Assembly (NCBI GenBank): GCA_017467815.1
Contig: JAFUKI010000016.1
Location: 1-35,748, forward strand
Length of the DNA stretch: 35,748 nucleotides
Source of the DNA: Clostridia bacterium
GTDB lineage: Bacteria > Bacillota > Clostridia > Oscillospirales > CAG-272
Direction of reading: 5' to 3'
The position numbers and the translations under genes were made by a program. This document shows, in pieces, positions 1 through 8,207 of the stretch (positions are counted from its first letter, which is position 1; each line of letters begins with the position of its first letter). The notes under the pieces were generated by a model. It had not been told where the DNA came from. It searched no databases and was given only the letters and a program-made list of their open reading frames with translations.

Positions 1-176
1 ATGAAACCATACTCCACTACCAATAAAGCGGGGGAGTTCTTAGAGGGGTTTCGCTTCGGCAAACCCCTCTAAGTGCCGTCCGCACAGGACACCAAAAACT
101 ATATTCAAAAAACAAACCTCACGTAGAACACCAAACAAAAAACACAATCCACAAAAAAATAAAATTCCTATAAATA
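1..176. other. Left-edge non-coding stretch with a perfect hairpin
   Basis: No gene is supported here. Positions 40-51 and 61-72 form a perfect 12-bp inverted repeat with a 9-nt loop. It lacks a following T-run, so it could be part of a repeat element, a weak terminator of a gene outside the window, or an RNA structure. An open frame of 23 codons runs across it (1-72) and is best explained by chance. The rest is A-rich spacer. Confidence 0.4.
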
Positions 177-205
177 TTGTAATAAAAAGCCGACTATGTT
201 ATAAT
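177..205 (+). promoter_or_regulatory. Sigma-A promoter of the zinc-type importer operon
   Basis: The -35 TTGTAA (177-182) and -10 TATAAT (200-205) are separated by 17 bp, about 45 bp before the znuA-like start. I see no clear Zur-type palindrome around it, so metal control of the operon is assumed from the family, not shown. Confidence 0.7.
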
Positions 206-249
206 GTAAGAGAAATGTAAGAGAGAAAACCCACGGAGGAAAACATAAA

Positions 250-1257
250 ATGCTCCAAAAACTTAACCGGCTTGCCGCCATATTATTACTCTGTACCCTC
301 ATCCTTACCCTTTCCGGATGCGCGGAAAACCCAAAGAGTACCCAAAACGGCATAAATATCGTCACAACAAACTTCGCTCTCTATGACTTCGCTTCCGCTG
401 TGTGCGGCGAGAATGACTCCGTAATCATGCTCCTCCCCCCCGGCGCCGAAAGCCATGACTATGAAGTTACCCTCAAAGATATGGCAGTTCTGGAAAAATG
501 TGACCTGCTGTTCTTCGTGGGCGGAGAAAGCGAACAGTGGGTGCATGACGCCCTCCATACCCTGGAAGAACATAACAGCAACCCCCACGCCCTCTCCGCG
601 CTGGATGTGCTCCATGACGCAGATAAACTCCTCTGCGAAGAAAATGTCAATACCATGACCCCCGAAGAATCCCATGACCATGACCACGATCATCACCACT
701 CTGCCGAGGATTACGCCGGTATGGATGAACACGTCTGGACCTCCATCCCCAATGCCCTGCTCCTTATGGATGCCTTGGACGATACACTGGCGGCGCTGAA
801 CGAAAACCATAGTAAAGATCACCATAAAGACTACGCCGCTTCCCTCTCCGCACTGGATGAAAAATTCCGTACATTGACGGAAAATACTCCCGATCCCCGC
901 ATCATCGTTGCCGATCGGTTTCCCTTCCTGTATATGGCAAAGGAATACGGCATCGGTTACTACGCCGCTTTTACCGGATGCGCCTCCGATACGGAACCCT
1001 CTGTGGCAGTCGTGGATGCCCTGATCCGACAGACGGAAGAAACCGGAACGAAAACCCTCTTCGTCATCGAATTCTCCAACCGCAGGACAGCGGAGATGAT
1101 CGCCGCGGAAACCGGTGCGCAGATTGCCGAACTGCATTCCTGCCATAACGTGTCCGCAGAAGATTTCGCCGCCGGGATAACCTATCTGGGACTGATGGAA
1201 CAAAATTATAATGCCCTCGCCGCCGCATGGGAAACGGCAAACCGTACACAGGACTGA
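250..1257 (+). CDS. znuA: Metal ABC transporter substrate-binding lipoprotein (ZnuA/AdcA-like)
   Basis: This is a 335-residue solute-binding protein of the cluster 9 (ZnuA/AdcA/TroA) family, which captures Zn2+ or Mn2+ outside the membrane and hands it to the permease. Residues 1-24 form a lipoprotein signal with lipobox LSGC, so Cys24 should be lipidated. The conserved ligand-type histidines appear as ESHDYE (His69), DEHVW (His161) and SCHNVS near residue 297. A His/Asp-rich loop at 142-150, just before the second ligand, is the hallmark of zinc-type members. The ATG follows GGAGG at 10 nt. The ATPase and permease genes follow directly, completing a three-gene importer. Zinc over manganese is inferred from the His-rich loop. 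Confidence 0.92.
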   Translation: MLQKLNRLAAILLLCTLILTLSGCAENPKSTQNGINIVTTNFALYDFASAVCGENDSVIMLLPPGAESHDYEVTLKDMAVLEKCDLLFFVGGESEQWVHDALHTLEEHNSNPHALSALDVLHDADKLLCEENVNTMTPEESHDHDHDHHHSAEDYAGMDEHVWTSIPNALLLMDALDDTLAALNENHSKDHHKDYAASLSALDEKFRTLTENTPDPRIIVADRFPFLYMAKEYGIGYYAAFTGCASDTEPSVAVVDALIRQTEETGTKTLFVIEFSNRRTAEMIAAETGAQIAELHSCHNVSAEDFAAGITYLGLMEQNYNALAAAWETANRTQD

Positions 1258-1271
1258 GGATCAGCTGATTT

Positions 1272-2057
1272 ATGAACACAAACAATATTTTACTGCGTAT
1301 TGAAAATCTCACCCTATCCTATGGGGACCGCCCCGTGGTGGAAAACCTGTCCTTTCAGGTCTGCGCCGGGGATTATCTCTGTATCGTCGGGGAAAACGGC
1401 AGCGGAAAATCCACCCTGCTCAAAGCCCTGACCGGCAACCGTAAGCCGGACAAAGGTATCATCCGCCGGGAAGGTGTCCGCTATATGGGTTATCTCCCCC
1501 AGCAGTCGGATATTCAGCGGGATTTCCCTGCTTCTGTATGGGAAGTGGCGGTTTCCGGATGCCTGGAACGGGAAAGAAAGGGCATCCACTGGGGCTTCGG
1601 TTATTCCGCCGAAAGCAAAAAACGGGCAAAGGAAACCCTCGCCATGCTGGATATTGAACATCTGGCGAAAAAACCGTACAATACCCTCTCCGGCGGTCAG
1701 CAGCAGCGTGTACTTCTGGCACGTGCCTTATGTGCATCGGAAGAACTGATCCTGCTGGACGAGCCGGTAACCGGGCTTGACCCTCAGGCAACCAAGGAAC
1801 TGTACGCCATCATCCGCCGGCTGCACCAGAACGGTACGGCGATCCTGATGGTAACCCACGATATCGAAGCCGCACTGACGGAGTCCCACCATATTCTCTG
1901 TCTGTGTCAGCGGCATCCGGAAAAGCAGAACGCCGCAGCACCCTTCTACGGCACATCGGCAGAATACAAAGCCTCCCTTTCCGGGGACGGATGTTCCTGC
2001 TGCAAACCGGAGAAAACAGGTCCGGCAAATCCAAAAATTCTGCCCCCCACACTGTAA
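1272..2057 (+). CDS. znuC: Metal ABC transporter ATP-binding protein (ZnuC-like)
   Basis: This 261-residue cytoplasmic ATPase powers the metal importer. It shows Walker A GENGSGKST (40-48), signature LSGGQQQR (139-146), Walker B LILLDEP (159-165) and a switch His in MVTHD. It starts 14 bp after the lipoprotein gene and ends 10 bp before the permease gene, so the three are one operon. The end of the protein has a GCSCC cluster, which is not needed for ATPase function and could sense or bind metal; that is speculation. Family membership is certain and metal specificity comes from the neighbours. Confidence 0.93.
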   Translation: MNTNNILLRIENLTLSYGDRPVVENLSFQVCAGDYLCIVGENGSGKSTLLKALTGNRKPDKGIIRREGVRYMGYLPQQSDIQRDFPASVWEVAVSGCLERERKGIHWGFGYSAESKKRAKETLAMLDIEHLAKKPYNTLSGGQQQRVLLARALCASEELILLDEPVTGLDPQATKELYAIIRRLHQNGTAILMVTHDIEAALTESHHILCLCQRHPEKQNAAAPFYGTSAEYKASLSGDGCSCCKPEKTGPANPKILPPTL

Positions 2058-2067
2058 GGAGACGCCT

Positions 2068-2913
2068 ATGACATTCACCGAAATTCTGTCCTCCCCCTTT
2101 CTCACCGCGCTGGTGGGCAAATCCCTTGTTGTGGGGGTACTTGTCTCTCTGTGTGCTTCTCTGCTGGGGGTATCCCTTGTGCTGAAGCGGTATTCCATGA
2201 TCGGGGACGGCTTGTCCCATGTGGGATTTTTCGCACTGGCTCTGGCGGCGGCGGCAGGTGTCAGCGGTACCCATTCCCTGGAAGCCTCCCTGCCCATCGT
2301 CATTCTGGCGGCGGTGCTGATTCTGCGCCTGAGCCGTTCCGACAAGATCAACGGGGATGCTGCCTGCGCCATTGTTTCCACCGGTGCTGTAGCCATCGGT
2401 ACCTTGATCAACAACCTGACCGGCACCGGCAGCTCGGACGTATGCAGCAGTCTGTTCGGTTCTGCTTCCATTGTGACCCTGTCCGAAAAGGATATGGTCA
2501 TCAGCATTGTTCTGTCCGCGGCGGTGATCGTCTGGTACGGAATTTTTGCCCGGCAGATATTCGCCGTTACCTTTGACGAATCCTTCGCCCGTTCCGCCGG
2601 ATGTCCCACGGAGAGAATCAATCTTGCTTTAGCCATCCTGACCGGCGTTACCATTGTGCTGGGTATGAAAATGATGGGCGCGCTGATGATCTCCGCCCTG
2701 ATTCTGTTCCCCCCCATGACCGCCATGCGTCTGTTCGGCAATTTCCGCAGTGTGGTGCTGTCCTCCGCGGTAATTTCCATCCTGTGTTTCCTCGTTGGAT
2801 TCTTCTTAGCCTGCTGGTTCGGTCTGCAGACGGGGGCAACGGTGGTTACCATCAATGTGCTGGTATTCTGTCTCGTCAGCGGAGTCCGCGCGATACGGTT
2901 TAAGAAAGTTTGA
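2068..2913 (+). CDS. znuB: Metal ABC transporter permease (ZnuB-like)
   Basis: This is a 281-residue integral membrane protein of the ABC-3 family with about eight hydrophobic segments. The family-typical early region LVSLCASLLGVSLVLKRYSM followed by GDGLSHVGF is present, as is the late segment around MMGALMISALILFPP. It forms the translocation channel for the upstream binding protein and ATPase. It is the last gene of the operon: a strong intrinsic terminator starts 6 bp after its stop codon. Length and topology match full-length family members. Confidence 0.92.
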   Translation: MTFTEILSSPFLTALVGKSLVVGVLVSLCASLLGVSLVLKRYSMIGDGLSHVGFFALALAAAAGVSGTHSLEASLPIVILAAVLILRLSRSDKINGDAACAIVSTGAVAIGTLINNLTGTGSSDVCSSLFGSASIVTLSEKDMVISIVLSAAVIVWYGIFARQIFAVTFDESFARSAGCPTERINLALAILTGVTIVLGMKMMGALMISALILFPPMTAMRLFGNFRSVVLSSAVISILCFLVGFFLACWFGLQTGATVVTINVLVFCLVSGVRAIRFKKV

Positions 2914-2919
2914 GTTTTT

Positions 2920-2969
2920 GGTGTGCTGCATTTACGGTGAAAAAACGTAATTTGCAGCACGCCTTTTTT
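2920..2969 (+). terminator. Intrinsic terminator of the zinc-type importer operon
   Basis: A long GC-rich stem (GTGTGCTGCA at 2921-2930 against TGCAGCACGCC at 2953-2963, extended by TACG/CGTA inside) is followed by six T residues at 2964-2969. Confidence 0.85.
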
Positions 2970-2984
2970 GAGATCCTGGGTGTT

Positions 2985-3060
2985 TCGACCGTTGCGACGG
3001 TCGATGAGGGACTCTGTCCCCTCAACCCCTGCGAGCTTTTGAAAAAGCTCGACCAAAACT
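2985..3060. repeat. Cluster of three consecutive micro-palindromes
   Basis: Three different short palindromes stand head to tail: CGACCGT/ACGGTCG, TGAGGG/CCCTCA and GAGCTTTT/AAAAGCTC. The cluster sits between the importer terminator and a copy of the large hairpin family. It codes for nothing recognisable. It resembles the nested-palindrome units seen elsewhere in the window. Confidence 0.6.
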
Positions 3061-3090
3061 TTTTATCGGCAGCAGTCCTTTTTTCCCTTC

Positions 3091-3214
3091 TTGAAAAGTT
3101 TTTGAAGAGGGAGAGGGTGGTGCAGTTGAGAATTGCTTCGCAAATCTCAAGAATTGCTTCGCAAATCTCATGAGGGAGAAGCTTTTTCTCAAAAAGTTTC
3201 TCCCTCTCCCCTGC
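3091..3214. repeat. Intergenic hairpin element, family 1, copy A
   Basis: This copy begins with the shared head (TTGAAAAGTTTTTGAAGAGG) and ends with the long hairpin arm closing in TCTCCCTCTCCCCTGC. In its centre are two tandem copies of a micro-palindrome of the form GAGAATTGC-TTC-GCAAATCTC. It lies 3 bp beyond the feoB stop and could end feoB transcription. Confidence 0.8.
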
Positions 3215-3217
3215 TTA

Positions 3218-5038
3218 TTACCCAAAAATAAACCGCACCCCACAGCATAAGCCATACCCGATTATGGTGGGCAGGACAAATGCCAATGCTGCCCATCTCC
3301 ATTTTCCGGTTTCCTTTCGGATGGTCAGGAGTGTTGTGGAACAGGGGAAGTGGAACAGCGTGAATAGCAGCACACAAACCACCGTAACCCCATTCCACCC
3401 TTGGGCAGCAAACAGACCCCATATCCCCTGTGCCGATTCCATCTGCAGGATCCCGGTACCGCAGTAACCCATGTACGCCAGGGGCAGAAAAATCTCTGCA
3501 GCCGGCAAGGAAAACAGAAACGCCGTAAGTATTACCCCATCCATCCCCGCAAACCGACCTACTGGATCCAGAATCCCCGTGATGTACTGAAAGAGATTCC
3601 CCTCCCCTACGGCAATATTTCCCGCCAGCCAGATCATCCCCCCGGCAGGTGCGGCAACAGCGGCGGCACGACCCAGCACAAATACAGTCCTGTCCAGTAC
3701 GGACCGTACCAGCACCTGTCGTATCCGCGGCATCCGATACGGCGGCAGCTCCAGCGTAAAGGCGGATGGGGTTCCCCGAAGAACAAATGCGCTCAGCAGA
3801 CCGGATACAGCCAGCGTCATCAGTGTGCAGAGTACGATGCATAAGGTAAGCAGAACCGCTTTCATACCGTCGGAAGCCTGCGCCATCCCAAGTCCCGCTG
3901 TACAGAATGCGCCTGCCAGAAACAGCACCAGAGGCAGCCGTCCGTTACAGGGGACAAATGCGTTGGTCAGTACAGCGATCATCCTTTCCCTGGGTGAGTC
4001 AATGATCCGGCACCCCGTTACCCCCGCCGCATTGCATCCGAATCCCATCAGCATGGTAAGAGACTGCTTTCCGCAGGCACCGCACCGCTGGAACAGCCGA
4101 TCCAGATTGAACGCCACTCTCGGCAGGTAGCCGGAATCCTCCAGCAGCGTAAACAAGGGGAAAAATACCGCCATCGGGGGCAGCATCACCGCAATCACCT
4201 GACAAAGGGTAGCAAGCACCCCGTCCCAGAGCAGGGATATCCACCAGCCTTCCCCGAAAACACCGACCGCCAGTGTCCGGGTATACCCTACCAGAAACCC
4301 CAGTCCCCCCTCCAGCCACGCCGACAGGTATCCCGCCCCGCGAATGGTCAGCCAGAACACCAGCAGAACCAGCGCCGCCATGACGGGATATGCCGTAATC
4401 CGTCCGGTCAGAATCCGGTCAAGCCGCCTGTCTTTTGCATCCGGCAATCCCGCTGTGCGTACACAGGCAGATGCCAGCGTATGTGCCACAGTGACAAAAT
4501 CCCTGCCGTATGCTTCGTAGGTCTTCGGGGGGATGGGCGGTGCCCCGACGGTTTTTTCGATGGCTTTTGTCAATGCGTCCATGCCCAGACCCACCCCGGC
4601 GGCACACAGCACCACAGGACAGCCCAACATCTCCGCCAGCCTCTCCCCGTCCACCTTCACACCCCGTTTTTCCGCTTCGTCCATCAGATTCACACACAGC
4701 ACGCAGTTCCCGGTCAGCGAAAGTACCTGCAGGGCAAACAGCAGATTCCGTTCCAGACAACTGCCGTCACATACCACTACTACACAGTCCGCCTCCCCTC
4801 CCCGCAAAAATTCGCCGGCAATGGCTTCTTCCGGAGAATGGGCGTCCAGGGAATACGTCCCCGGCAGGTCGGTTATGGCATATTCCCTGTCCCCACAGCG
4901 GAAGATGCCGGTCTTATTCTCCACCGTTTTGCCGGGCCAGTTGCCGGTGTGCTGATGCAGTCCGGTCAATGTATTGAAAACCGTGCTTTTGCCCACGTTG
5001 GGGTTTCCTGCCAGTGCAACCCGATACCTGTATTCCAT
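3218..5038 (-). CDS. feoB: Ferrous iron transport protein B (FeoB)
   Basis: This 606-residue membrane protein imports Fe2+ with the help of an N-terminal GTPase-like domain. G1 is GNPNVGKST (11-19), G3 is DLPGTYSL near residue 58 and G4 is NLMDE near residue 118. The C-terminal two thirds hold the hydrophobic segments with the paired gate domains, including FPLFTLLEDSGYLPR and GFGCNAAGV. At 606 residues it is somewhat shorter than many FeoB proteins (650-750), mainly in the soluble linker. The ATG at 5038 shares its A with the TGA stop of feoA, which fixes the start and implies translational coupling. A longer open frame extends upstream but runs over feoA and is not real. Confidence 0.95.
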   Translation of the reverse strand: MEYRYRVALAGNPNVGKSTVFNTLTGLHQHTGNWPGKTVENKTGIFRCGDREYAITDLPGTYSLDAHSPEEAIAGEFLRGGEADCVVVVCDGSCLERNLLFALQVLSLTGNCVLCVNLMDEAEKRGVKVDGERLAEMLGCPVVLCAAGVGLGMDALTKAIEKTVGAPPIPPKTYEAYGRDFVTVAHTLASACVRTAGLPDAKDRRLDRILTGRITAYPVMAALVLLVFWLTIRGAGYLSAWLEGGLGFLVGYTRTLAVGVFGEGWWISLLWDGVLATLCQVIAVMLPPMAVFFPLFTLLEDSGYLPRVAFNLDRLFQRCGACGKQSLTMLMGFGCNAAGVTGCRIIDSPRERMIAVLTNAFVPCNGRLPLVLFLAGAFCTAGLGMAQASDGMKAVLLTLCIVLCTLMTLAVSGLLSAFVLRGTPSAFTLELPPYRMPRIRQVLVRSVLDRTVFVLGRAAAVAAPAGGMIWLAGNIAVGEGNLFQYITGILDPVGRFAGMDGVILTAFLFSLPAAEIFLPLAYMGYCGTGILQMESAQGIWGLFAAQGWNGVTVVCVLLFTLFHFPCSTTLLTIRKETGKWRWAALAFVLPTIIGYGLCCGVRFIFG

Positions 5039-5307
5039 CAAACCCTGTCTCCTGCTACCGCAACACAAACCGCATCCCTTTTCCGCAGAGCAATCACCGC
5101 CCCCCGGATCCTGTACGCCGCCGGATCTCCCAGCGGACTGATCCCCACACATTCCACTACGCACCCTTCCGTCATCCCCAGATCCCGCAGTCGGTTTTCG
5201 ATGCCCCTGCCCTTCTGTTCCAGGGAGGTGACAACGCCTTTTTCCCCAGGCCGCATATCCGCCGCGGAAGCAATGATTTTGGCTTCTCTTTCTTTCCGGT
5301 GTCTCAT
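5038..5307 (-). CDS. feoA: Ferrous iron transport protein A (FeoA)
   Basis: This 89-residue cytoplasmic SH3-like protein is a partner of FeoB. The FeoA pattern is clear: IENRLRDLGMTEGCVVECVG, followed by PLGDPAAYRIRGAVIALRKRDA. I chose the ATG at 5307 because GGAG lies 6 nt upstream; a longer frame starting at 5385 has no comparable ribosome binding site. Its TGA overlaps the feoB start codon. The gene is divergent from a DtxR-type regulator, which probably represses feoAB when iron (or manganese) is plentiful. Confidence 0.92.
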   Translation of the reverse strand: MRHRKEREAKIIASAADMRPGEKGVVTSLEQKGRGIENRLRDLGMTEGCVVECVGISPLGDPAAYRIRGAVIALRKRDAVCVAVAGDRV

Positions 5308-5382
5308 GTAATCTCCATTCTGTCTTTTGCCGGGGAAATCCCCCGTACCTTCTATTTTCCGTCCGGAACGCATATATTGCAC

Positions 5383-5424
5383 CAAAGCAACTTTGTTCCG
5401 ACACGGAAAAGTTCTGTCACAGAA
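5383..5424. promoter_or_regulatory. Candidate operators between feoA and the DtxR-type gene
   Basis: Two short palindromes lie in the divergent intergenic region: CAAAG-CAA-CTTTG at 5383-5395 and TTCTGT-C-ACAGAA at 5412-5424. Either could bind the adjacent DtxR-type regulator. Neither matches a well-known consensus exactly, so this is a placement-based guess. Confidence 0.3.
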
Positions 5425-5454
5425 AGTATATGATAAGGGAGGATTTTTGTTACT

Positions 5455-5970
5455 GTGCGCGAAGAAAAACCGGACACAAGGGATGATCGGTTCTATACAT
5501 TATCCCATTATCGGAAGCAAAACGACCGCCTCTCCCCTGTTTGGGAGGATTATCTGGAAATGATCTGCCGGCTGAGTCCCCGACTGGAACCGGTACGGAT
5601 ACGGGATCTGGCGGAAGCACTCCACGTTACCCCTTCCTCCGCCTCCCGGATGGCCCAGTCCATGGCAATGCAGCATTTACTGGATTTCCAGCGGTACGGG
5701 TACATCACGCTGACGGAAACGGGAAAATCCATGGGTGCATTTCTCCTGCGGCGGCATCGTGTGGTATGTGCGTTTCTGGAAAAACTGAAAGGCAGTTCGG
5801 ATGAGCTGGACGAAACGGAGCAGATTGAACATGGCATTTCCGAAGAAACCGTAGCGGCTATGGAACGGTGGTTATACGGAGAAATGCCGGAGAAGGCAGA
5901 TGTCGCAGACTGTACCGATACCACAACAGATTCCTGTGAAGAAAAAGAAGATAATAAAGAATTGATTTAA
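5455..5970 (+). CDS. DtxR/MntR-family metal-dependent transcriptional regulator
   Basis: This is a 171-residue regulator. Residues about 25-90 carry the DtxR winged helix-turn-helix (PVWEDYLEMICRL, then VRIRDLAEALHVTPSSASRM and GYITLTETGK). The following segment, with LLRRHRVVCAFLEKL and ETEQIEHGISEETVAAMERWL, is the metal-binding dimerisation domain with the usual E, H and C/E ligands. The tail is acidic and there is no C-terminal SH3 domain, as in MntR. The start is GTG at 5455; GGGAGG lies about 12 nt upstream, so the exact start is less certain. It is divergent from feoAB, making iron-uptake control the likely job. Confidence 0.88.
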   Translation: MREEKPDTRDDRFYTLSHYRKQNDRLSPVWEDYLEMICRLSPRLEPVRIRDLAEALHVTPSSASRMAQSMAMQHLLDFQRYGYITLTETGKSMGAFLLRRHRVVCAFLEKLKGSSDELDETEQIEHGISEETVAAMERWLYGEMPEKADVADCTDTTTDSCEEKEDNKELI

Positions 5971-5997
5971 AGACTGTCGAATAGAATTCCCATAAAA

Positions 5998-6035
5998 GAA
6001 AAAACACTTCCCACTCTGAAACAAGCATGAAGTGT
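5998..6035 (-). terminator. Weak intrinsic terminator facing the pseudouridine synthase gene
   Basis: The stem ACACTTC (6004-6010)/GAAGTGT (6029-6035) has, on the minus strand, a run of six T residues after it (5998-6003). The stem is short (7 bp) with a long loop. Confidence 0.4.
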
Positions 6036-6065
6036 CCATATCACTGTCGTCAAACCCCTTTCTCT

Positions 6066-6189
6066 CAAAGTTTTTTGAAAAGAGGGAGGGGGGTGCAGTT
6101 GAGAATTGCTGCGCAAATCTCAAGAATTGCTGCGCAAATCTCATGAGGGGGAAATACTTTTTCGCAAAAAGTGTTTCCCCCTCCCCTGC
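6066..6189. repeat. Intergenic hairpin element, family 1, copy B
   Basis: It has the same head (CAAAGTTTTTTGAAAAGAGG) and the same closing hairpin arm as copy A. The centre has two tandem micro-palindromes, here GAGAATTGC-TGC-GCAAATCTC. It lies between two convergent genes, 11 bp from the rluA-like stop. Confidence 0.8.
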
Positions 6190-6200
6190 TAAAAACTCCA

Positions 6201-6848
6201 TCATTCAACCCCAAACCCACCGAATGCGCGGTTGGTGGGTGGGGTGTCGGTGAAGGTGACTGTTTCTGTTGTGCCCGGTATTTGAAAGTTTATTTGTGCG
6301 GACCAGAGTGCGCAGTCTTTGCAGTTGGAACGGCTGCCGTATTTGCCGTCACCCAGCAGGGGATGCTTTCTGCCGCCGAACTGGACGCGGATCTGGTGTG
6401 TCCGTCCTGTAAACAGCTCGATTTTGCACAGGCTGATGCCGCCATGCTCTGCGGATTCGCCCAAGACCGCATACTGCAGGCGCGCGGTTTTTGTGCCATT
6501 CCGTTTTTTATCGCAGATGAAGGATTTTCCCTTGCGCCTGTCGAAAAACAGTTCGTCTTCCAGAATACCGGATTTTTCCTCCATTACGCCATGCACCACC
6601 GCCAGATACGATTTGTGAAACCGACCGTCCTGCATCTGTGCGGACAGATCAGCCGCCGCGGAAGAGGTCAGCGCAAACACCATCAGTCCCCCCGTGGTAC
6701 AGTCCAGCCTGTGCACCGGATACACTTTTTTCCCCAGCGCCTTCTCCAGAAGCACCGGCAGGCTGCTTTTATCCGACGTATGCTCGGACACTTCCCCCGG
6801 CTTCTTCCGGCAGATTACAAAATCCGGTGTTGTATGCAGAATTTCCAT
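6201..6848 (-). CDS. RluA-family RNA pseudouridine synthase
   Basis: This 215-residue enzyme converts uridine to pseudouridine in rRNA or tRNA. The catalytic motif HRLDCTTGGL is at residues 46-55, with Asp49 as the nucleophile. The family-typical KSYLAVVHG and GRTHQIRVQFGGRKHPLLGD follow. It has no S4 domain and is short, like the catalytic-domain-only RluA subgroup, so the target uridine cannot be assigned. It starts 14 bp after the stop of a small membrane protein gene, with GAAGGGA as ribosome binding site, and probably shares its transcript. Confidence 0.88.
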   Translation of the reverse strand: MEILHTTPDFVICRKKPGEVSEHTSDKSSLPVLLEKALGKKVYPVHRLDCTTGGLMVFALTSSAAADLSAQMQDGRFHKSYLAVVHGVMEEKSGILEDELFFDRRKGKSFICDKKRNGTKTARLQYAVLGESAEHGGISLCKIELFTGRTHQIRVQFGGRKHPLLGDGKYGSRSNCKDCALWSAQINFQIPGTTETVTFTDTPPTNRAFGGFGVE

Positions 6849-6862
6849 AATTGTTCGTCCCT

Positions 6863-7081
6863 TCAGTGTTTCCGTGATCTATCCACAATCGTATACAGCA
6901 AAAACAGCACAATACACAGCACTGCCGCCACAATCCCCAAATTCACGATCCACAAAAACACCGTAATATCAGGTCCCCCGGAGGCACTGCCCAGAGAAAC
7001 CAGCACATCCGGACAAAACGGCACCAAAAATGCCAGCAAAATCACCACCGTCATTACACCCAATATCCATTTCCCCAGCAC
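6863..7081 (-). CDS. Small membrane protein of unknown function
   Basis: I do not recognise this 72-residue protein. It has two hydrophobic helices, one near the N-terminus (ILGVMTVVILLAFLVPF) and one in the second half (FLWIVNLGIVAAVLCIVLFLL), followed by a short basic tail. I chose the GTG at 7081 because GGGGAGG lies 8 nt upstream; a longer frame to 7183 lacks a ribosome binding site. The pseudouridine synthase gene follows 14 bp downstream. Confidence 0.6.
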   Translation of the reverse strand: MLGKWILGVMTVVILLAFLVPFCPDVLVSLGSASGGPDITVFLWIVNLGIVAAVLCIVLFLLYTIVDRSRKH

Positions 7082-7221
7082 AGTCCATACCTCCCCTCGA
7101 ATTATGATGAAAAACCCAACATTATGTAAACAATCTGTTACATTTCCCACAACCATTATACAACAAAACATTGCCTCTGTCAATAGATATGTAACAATTT
7201 ATTCATATGGAAATTTTTCGG

Positions 7222-7740
7222 GGGGAACGGGGTCGCTTTTTGAAAAAAGCTCCGCAAAAACTTTCATGAGGGGGTTATTTGATGGGTGTGGTTTGGGTTC
7301 TCTGAATGGGGAGTGGCTCCCGCAGGTGGTACAGTGCGTTGGAATATAGTTGTTGCAAAGCATCAGAAGTAGTGGAGATGGAAGTTAGGGACCACCGAGA
7401 CCCTAACTTCCCACGCCGGTTTCTTGGGTGCTCGATATAGTTTGGTTTAGGGCATAAATCGTTAATTTCCCTTACCACTGTAAGCTATCTTCACTCTAAT
7501 AGTCAGCAAACTTAATCACAAACCCAATCAAATCACTGTGGCGAACAGGGTCTCGGCGGCCCCTGTGAGCTCGCTCCACGGAGTTCGATTTATCGAACTC
7601 CCCTGATGCTTTGCAGCAACATTCCCACTGTAAACTGAACCTTGCCTAACGATTTAAACCCAACTAAATCCCAAATCCTCCCCCCCCATTGAAAGTTCTT
7701 TGCGGAGCTTTCTTTCAAGAAAGCGACCCGTCCCCCCCGA
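7222..7740. repeat. Gene-free imperfect inverted repeat, family 2 (two arms)
   Basis: This stretch holds no gene. The left arm (about 7222-7450) carries the blocks CGGGGTCGCTTTTTGAAAAA, CTCCGCAAAAACTTTCATGA, GTTGCAAAGCATCAG and ACCACCGAGACCCT. The right arm (about 7545-7738) carries the same blocks as reverse complement: CCCGTC and AAGAAAGCGACCC at its outer end, CTGATGCTTTGCAGCAAC and AGGGTCTCGGC inside. The right arm also contains a perfect palindrome, GAGTTCGATTTATCGAACTC. A third copy lies at 32474-32757. Confidence 0.75.
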
Positions 7741-7741
7741 C

Positions 7742-7771
7742 TTGACGGACGAAGGTTGAATGTGTTATAAT
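7742..7771 (+). promoter_or_regulatory. Sigma-A promoter of the rbfA operon
   Basis: The -35 TTGACG (7742-7747) and -10 TATAAT (7766-7771) have an 18-bp spacer. The -10 lies 52 bp before the rbfA start, directly outside the inverted-repeat region. Confidence 0.8.
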
Positions 7772-7823
7772 AAAGATGATTGTTTCAGGAATACTAAGAG
7801 AGATCCTATGAACGGGAGGAAAT

Positions 7824-8207
7824 ATGGCGAAATACAGACAGAATCGGATCAATGATTCGGTAACGCAAGAGGTATCGGCGATATTGCGGGAAGTGAAGGA
7901 TCCGCGGGTGGCGGAGGCGATGCTTACCATCACATCCAGCGATGTTACGGCTGATTTGAAATATGCGAAGATCTACTATTCGGTGTACGGTGAAGTGGAC
8001 GATAAGGAGCTGACGAAGGGCTTCAAGTCCGTCGCACCTTTTGTACGCAGTCAGCTGGCGAAACGGCTGAATCTGCGGATCACGCCGGAACTGCAGTTTG
8101 TGCGTGACCACGGCGTTGAGCATGGCGCGGACATTGCGGCTATTCTGAAATCCATCACACCTGCGGCAGATGCAGGAGAAGCCGGGGAGGACGACGACGA
8201 TGAATGA
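7824..8207 (+). CDS. rbfA: Ribosome-binding factor A
   Basis: This 127-residue protein has a KH-type fold that binds the 30S subunit and assists late 16S rRNA maturation. The family pattern is clear: an N-terminal basic stretch RINDSVTQEVSAILREVKDPRV, the segment ITSSDVTADLKYAKIYYSVYG, and the C-terminal RSQLAKRLNLRITPELQFVRD. The tail is acidic (EDDDDE). GGGAGG precedes the ATG. It is the first gene of rbfA-nrnA-truB and overlaps the next gene by 8 bp. In many Bacillota these follow nusA-infB; here a strong promoter and a repeat region sit directly upstream instead. Confidence 0.95.
   Translation: MAKYRQNRINDSVTQEVSAILREVKDPRVAEAMLTITSSDVTADLKYAKIYYSVYGEVDDKELTKGFKSVAPFVRSQLAKRLNLRITPELQFVRDHGVEHGADIAAILKSITPAADAGEAGEDDDDE

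Noticed and set aside
1..72. 23-codon frame starting at the first base of the window
   Set aside because: It runs through a perfect hairpin and has no visible upstream region, so it is most likely chance.
286..1203. 305-codon minus-strand frame opposite the znuA-like gene
   Set aside because: The plus strand encodes a lipoprotein with clear signal and metal motifs; the reverse frame has no recognisable feature.
1728..3056. 442-codon minus-strand frame opposite znuC and znuB
   Set aside because: It lies antisense to two genes with complete ABC transporter motifs; its translation is low-complexity in Arg, Thr and Ser and has no family pattern.
5432..5563. Alternative upstream start for the DtxR-type gene region
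   Set aside because: The frame starting at 5432 is not the frame of the winged helix domain.
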